Assembly: GCF_910592395.1 (NCBI RefSeq)
Contig: NC_088320.1
Span: 3,408,001 to 3,472,000, forward strand
Length of the DNA stretch: 64,000 nucleotides
DNA from: Lineus longissimus
Taxonomy: Eukaryota; Nemertea; Pilidiophora; Heteronemertea; Lineidae
Direction: 5' to 3'
The notes beneath the pieces are model-generated. The model saw only the letters and a list, made by a program, of their open reading frames with translations, did no database searches and was not told the origin of the DNA. A program made the translations under genes and the position numbers. Below, in pieces: positions 61,417-64,000 of the stretch. The number at the start of each line of letters is the position of its first letter. The stretch's first letter is position 1.

Positions 61417-62594
61417 ATTTGTTTTAAAATTTCCTTTGCGGGGTTGTATATAGTAGATCGTAAACTACATGTATGATGAGTCCCAGTTGCATTTATTTAT
61501 TGTGAAAAGAAACATAGCTACCGCAAGATTATTAAAAGAAGTGGTAATAAGTTGGATAAAGGGTTCATTGTAATTAACTTACATTGACATTGGAGATATT
61601 AATATAGACCTCTCTTATCATGGGCAAAAGGATTATGGGAAAGGAAGAACCGTCGATCTGCTAATCGGATATTCTGCCGGCTACAAACAGAATATAAGAT
61701 CTACTGTTAATTAACTCAATGTGCTGTAAACCGCCAAAAACAGCGCATCTTTATTTTTACGCGTCACGAATACGAAAGTTGTAAGTTCAAAAGGTATTTT
61801 TGAGATTTCTATCTTTCGCAAATCGAGTTTATTCGCGAGGCCATATCAGAGTGCATATCAGGCTTCTCACGGTACCGCATATACTATTACCGTTCTCGAT
61901 GGCCTCGTGGAACGAAAGGTCGAAGATTCGAGGCCCGCAGGTAAACTTTTTCCGATGCAGCCGGTTGGTTTGCTGACAGCTAGTTAAATATAGGGCACAA
62001 ACTGCCTTCTCGCCAGGCGTCTGTCATAAGAGATAGGGGTTTGGAAGTAAAGAGTGTCTCATAATACAAAAGCTGACTGGTGACACCTTGTTACTTTACT
62101 TCCTTGTAAAAAAATATATACAGTTTGGTTTTTGTGTGCTTCATTTCTCCTTTCTGTGGATACCACCTGGGAAAATCTGCAATTTAATTGAAAATCGAGA
62201 CACTATTGTTGATGATTTACATGTGGTGAGTGTCTAGAGAGAAAATGGGAATATTTATTGAGTTTGCGTCAATGGTGATTCGCAATTTTTTTCTCGGGAA
62301 TATGAGTCTTTAATATTACTGAGTGATGCGATGTTTAGGTAGGTGTATGTAATGTGATTATACAAATGTTGGATGCCCAGTAGGTAAAACATGGTAATTT
62401 GATAGAATTACGGATCTTGTGGTGTTAGCAATTTATTTCGTAGAGGAAAACTAAAAAGAGAGTTTATCGCGACAAAAATACCTCTTATGACATATTGGAA
62501 GAATATGTAATATATGAAGGCAATCATGAATCATATTGGGGTTTTCTTATAGTGTACTCGTCTTCGGGATAAGTAAAAGTTATCTACAGCAACG
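61417..62594. other. No recognisable gene
   Basis: AT-rich. A TTTCGCAAA...TTATTCGCGAGG fragment near 61815 resembles the GCGAA-type elements. A GATTCGAGGCCC site near 61925 is B-box-like but unsupported. TACATGTA at 61466. Confidence 0.55.
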
Positions 62595-62780
62595 ACTCGC
62601 GGTGGCGTACTTAATCAGGTGGTCGTGGGTTCGAGCCCCGTCTCGCCGCTGCTTCATGCAAGGCCACGTCCAAGGGTGTGCACTTGGAGCAGCTCATTGT
62701 ACGCTAGTGGACGCTGATAGACGCTGGTCTGGCTGTGGCTGTTTAGGATTACCCTTTGATTATTTTACGTTACATGCATG
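62595..62780 (+). mobile_element. tRNA-Lys-derived SINE with truncated head
   Basis: GGTCGTGGGTTCGAGCCCCG (62622-62641) with the preceding ACTTAATCAGG matches the anticodon-to-T-arm half of animal tRNA-Lys (CTT) as I know it. The B box GGTTCGAGCCC is perfect. GCGGTG (62600-62605) pairs with CGCCGC (62645-62650), so an acceptor-like stem closes a head only about 50 nt long. The D arm and normal A box spacing are missing. The body (GTGCACTTGGAGCAGCTC... and GGACGCTGATAGACGCTGG) runs to about 62780. It is not a functional tRNA. Confidence 0.6.
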
Positions 62781-64000
62781 ACATGTACGTCTACAAATGA
62801 GGTAATACCAAGTATGGTATTAAAGAATCTTATCTATATTTGGTAATACTTACAACGTTAGAACAATTTTTATGAACCGCAGTTAAGACGATATCAAAAA
62901 TAACGTACTTAGAATTACATCTTACTGACATCATGCACAGTTACATTATTTTTCTAGATCACCGTACAAATTTAAGGTTTGCTGACACTGGCTCGCGACC
63001 TAGTGTTTTTTCAAAGTAAATATTGATAGGCACAACAGAAATGTTGCAGTGGATTAGGTTAGCATCAGATTTCGGACGATAATATTTTGATGCCTCTTGT
63101 AGTTCCGACGTTGTTGTAACACACCTACATGTAGAAGCGCTGCGTTAGTCAAAACTACTAGCGCACGTCTATTCCGCGTTCGTTGATTTTACAATTCGCC
63201 GTAGCACGAAATTTATGTACACTTTTTATTTTTCACCGTGACCACACTGACGCAATGCCCATAATTCACTGAATAATACATCGATTAATAATTTTCTAAT
63301 GACTAAAAGCGTGACTGAACATAATCAAGAAGTCATCAGATTCATATAGATGATGAAGACGCTTAACGATATCAGGGCATTCGGTTATCATATTTCATAC
63401 TCAGTCCGCGGGCTTAAGATTTCCGTTTCACATTCCTAAAGTCTGTTCTGTTTTCTCAATTGATGATATCTGTAAGCTGTATCCGGTGTAGAAGTCTGAA
63501 ATATCCTACATGTAGGATAGAATGTCCGAGGAATAAAGGATGATTCGACAAATATGCACTTTATTCTCTGAACTATATTACGACAGTCACAGCGTCTCTG
63601 AACTTAGTCGACTAATCTGAAACAAAAAGCGGTGGTTAGGGCATAAAAGTTCCCATTTCGACAATCAAGGATCTCCTACCTTTTATAAAGTTATCCTTAC
63701 TTCTTGTCTCAGCTTTTTTTAATGTCTTCACGATAAAGATAATATCCTACTCTCTTCGTAACTTTGAACTTTTACATCCGATGAACTTTATCACCTAATA
63801 ACTCAAATTATCCTTTGTGAATTTGATAGCGCCACGAACGTTGCGTTATTCCAGTAAAGCAGATGCAACACAAAATTCACTTCACCAAATTGTTACATGA
63901 GCGCCACCTATACTTGTTGTTACAGCAGAAGTCATCAGGAAAGAATGTGTCATTGGACCGCTTCTAGCTAAAAAGGGGAAATATTCCGTATTCTCAAGTA
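62781..64000. other. No recognisable gene
   Basis: No frame of 60 codons or more occurs on either strand. TACATGTA at 63126 and 63507. The second is the centre of an 18-bp palindrome, listed separately. Confidence 0.6.
63502..63519. repeat. 18-bp perfect palindrome centred on TACATGTA
   Basis: TATCCTACATGTAGGATA is exactly self-complementary, the longest loop-free palindrome I saw in the window. Confidence 0.9.

Overview
The window looks like AT-rich (about 60% A+T by eye) nuclear DNA of a multicellular animal, most likely a marine invertebrate of the lophotrochozoan kind. The reasons are: no prokaryotic gene layout, no open frame longer than about 153 codons on either strand, a tRNA-Trp-like gene with animal-type internal promoter boxes, several tRNA-derived SINE heads, many small inverted-repeat elements, and at least 26 copies of the palindrome TACATGTA (about 2 expected from base composition). 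I associate dense TACATGTA with mollusc-like genomes; that taxonomic step is an inference.

I find no protein-coding gene that can be named with confidence. With this composition roughly 8,000 stop-to-stop frames are expected in six frames, and several of 110 codons or more should arise by chance, which matches what is seen. Three coding-like stretches are recorded at low confidence: a possible C-terminal exon at the left edge (3-128, +), two in-line open frames over a frame-preserving tandem duplication (13491-14291, +), and a frame with few stops at 33299-34046 (-). The window reads as intergenic or large-intron sequence dominated by repeats.

Layout. 0-20 kb: single-copy-looking DNA, a G17 tract at 3993, repeat-family copy A at 6550, a palindrome-rich insert with 9-bp flanking repeats at 9590, the frame-preserving duplication at 13.8 kb and family copy B at 15.2 kb. 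20-34 kb: an 82-bp tandem array at 19901-20430, then a long quiet tract. 34-38 kb: the tRNA-Trp-like gene, two tiny foldback elements sharing the same arms (35113 and 37920), a GCGAA-rich AT element and a hammerhead-like motif at 37725. 40-48 kb: family copies C and D, two SINE heads, a 68-bp higher-order satellite at 42.5 kb and two short tandem duplications. 48-64 kb: mostly featureless, with two MITE-like elements (56124 and 61269) and a truncated tRNA-Lys-like SINE near 62.6 kb.

No operon or pathway can be described. The coherent biology is the mobile and structured repeat content, especially the four-copy dispersed family whose copies share a reading frame and hairpins, and the foldback elements with intact flanking duplications.
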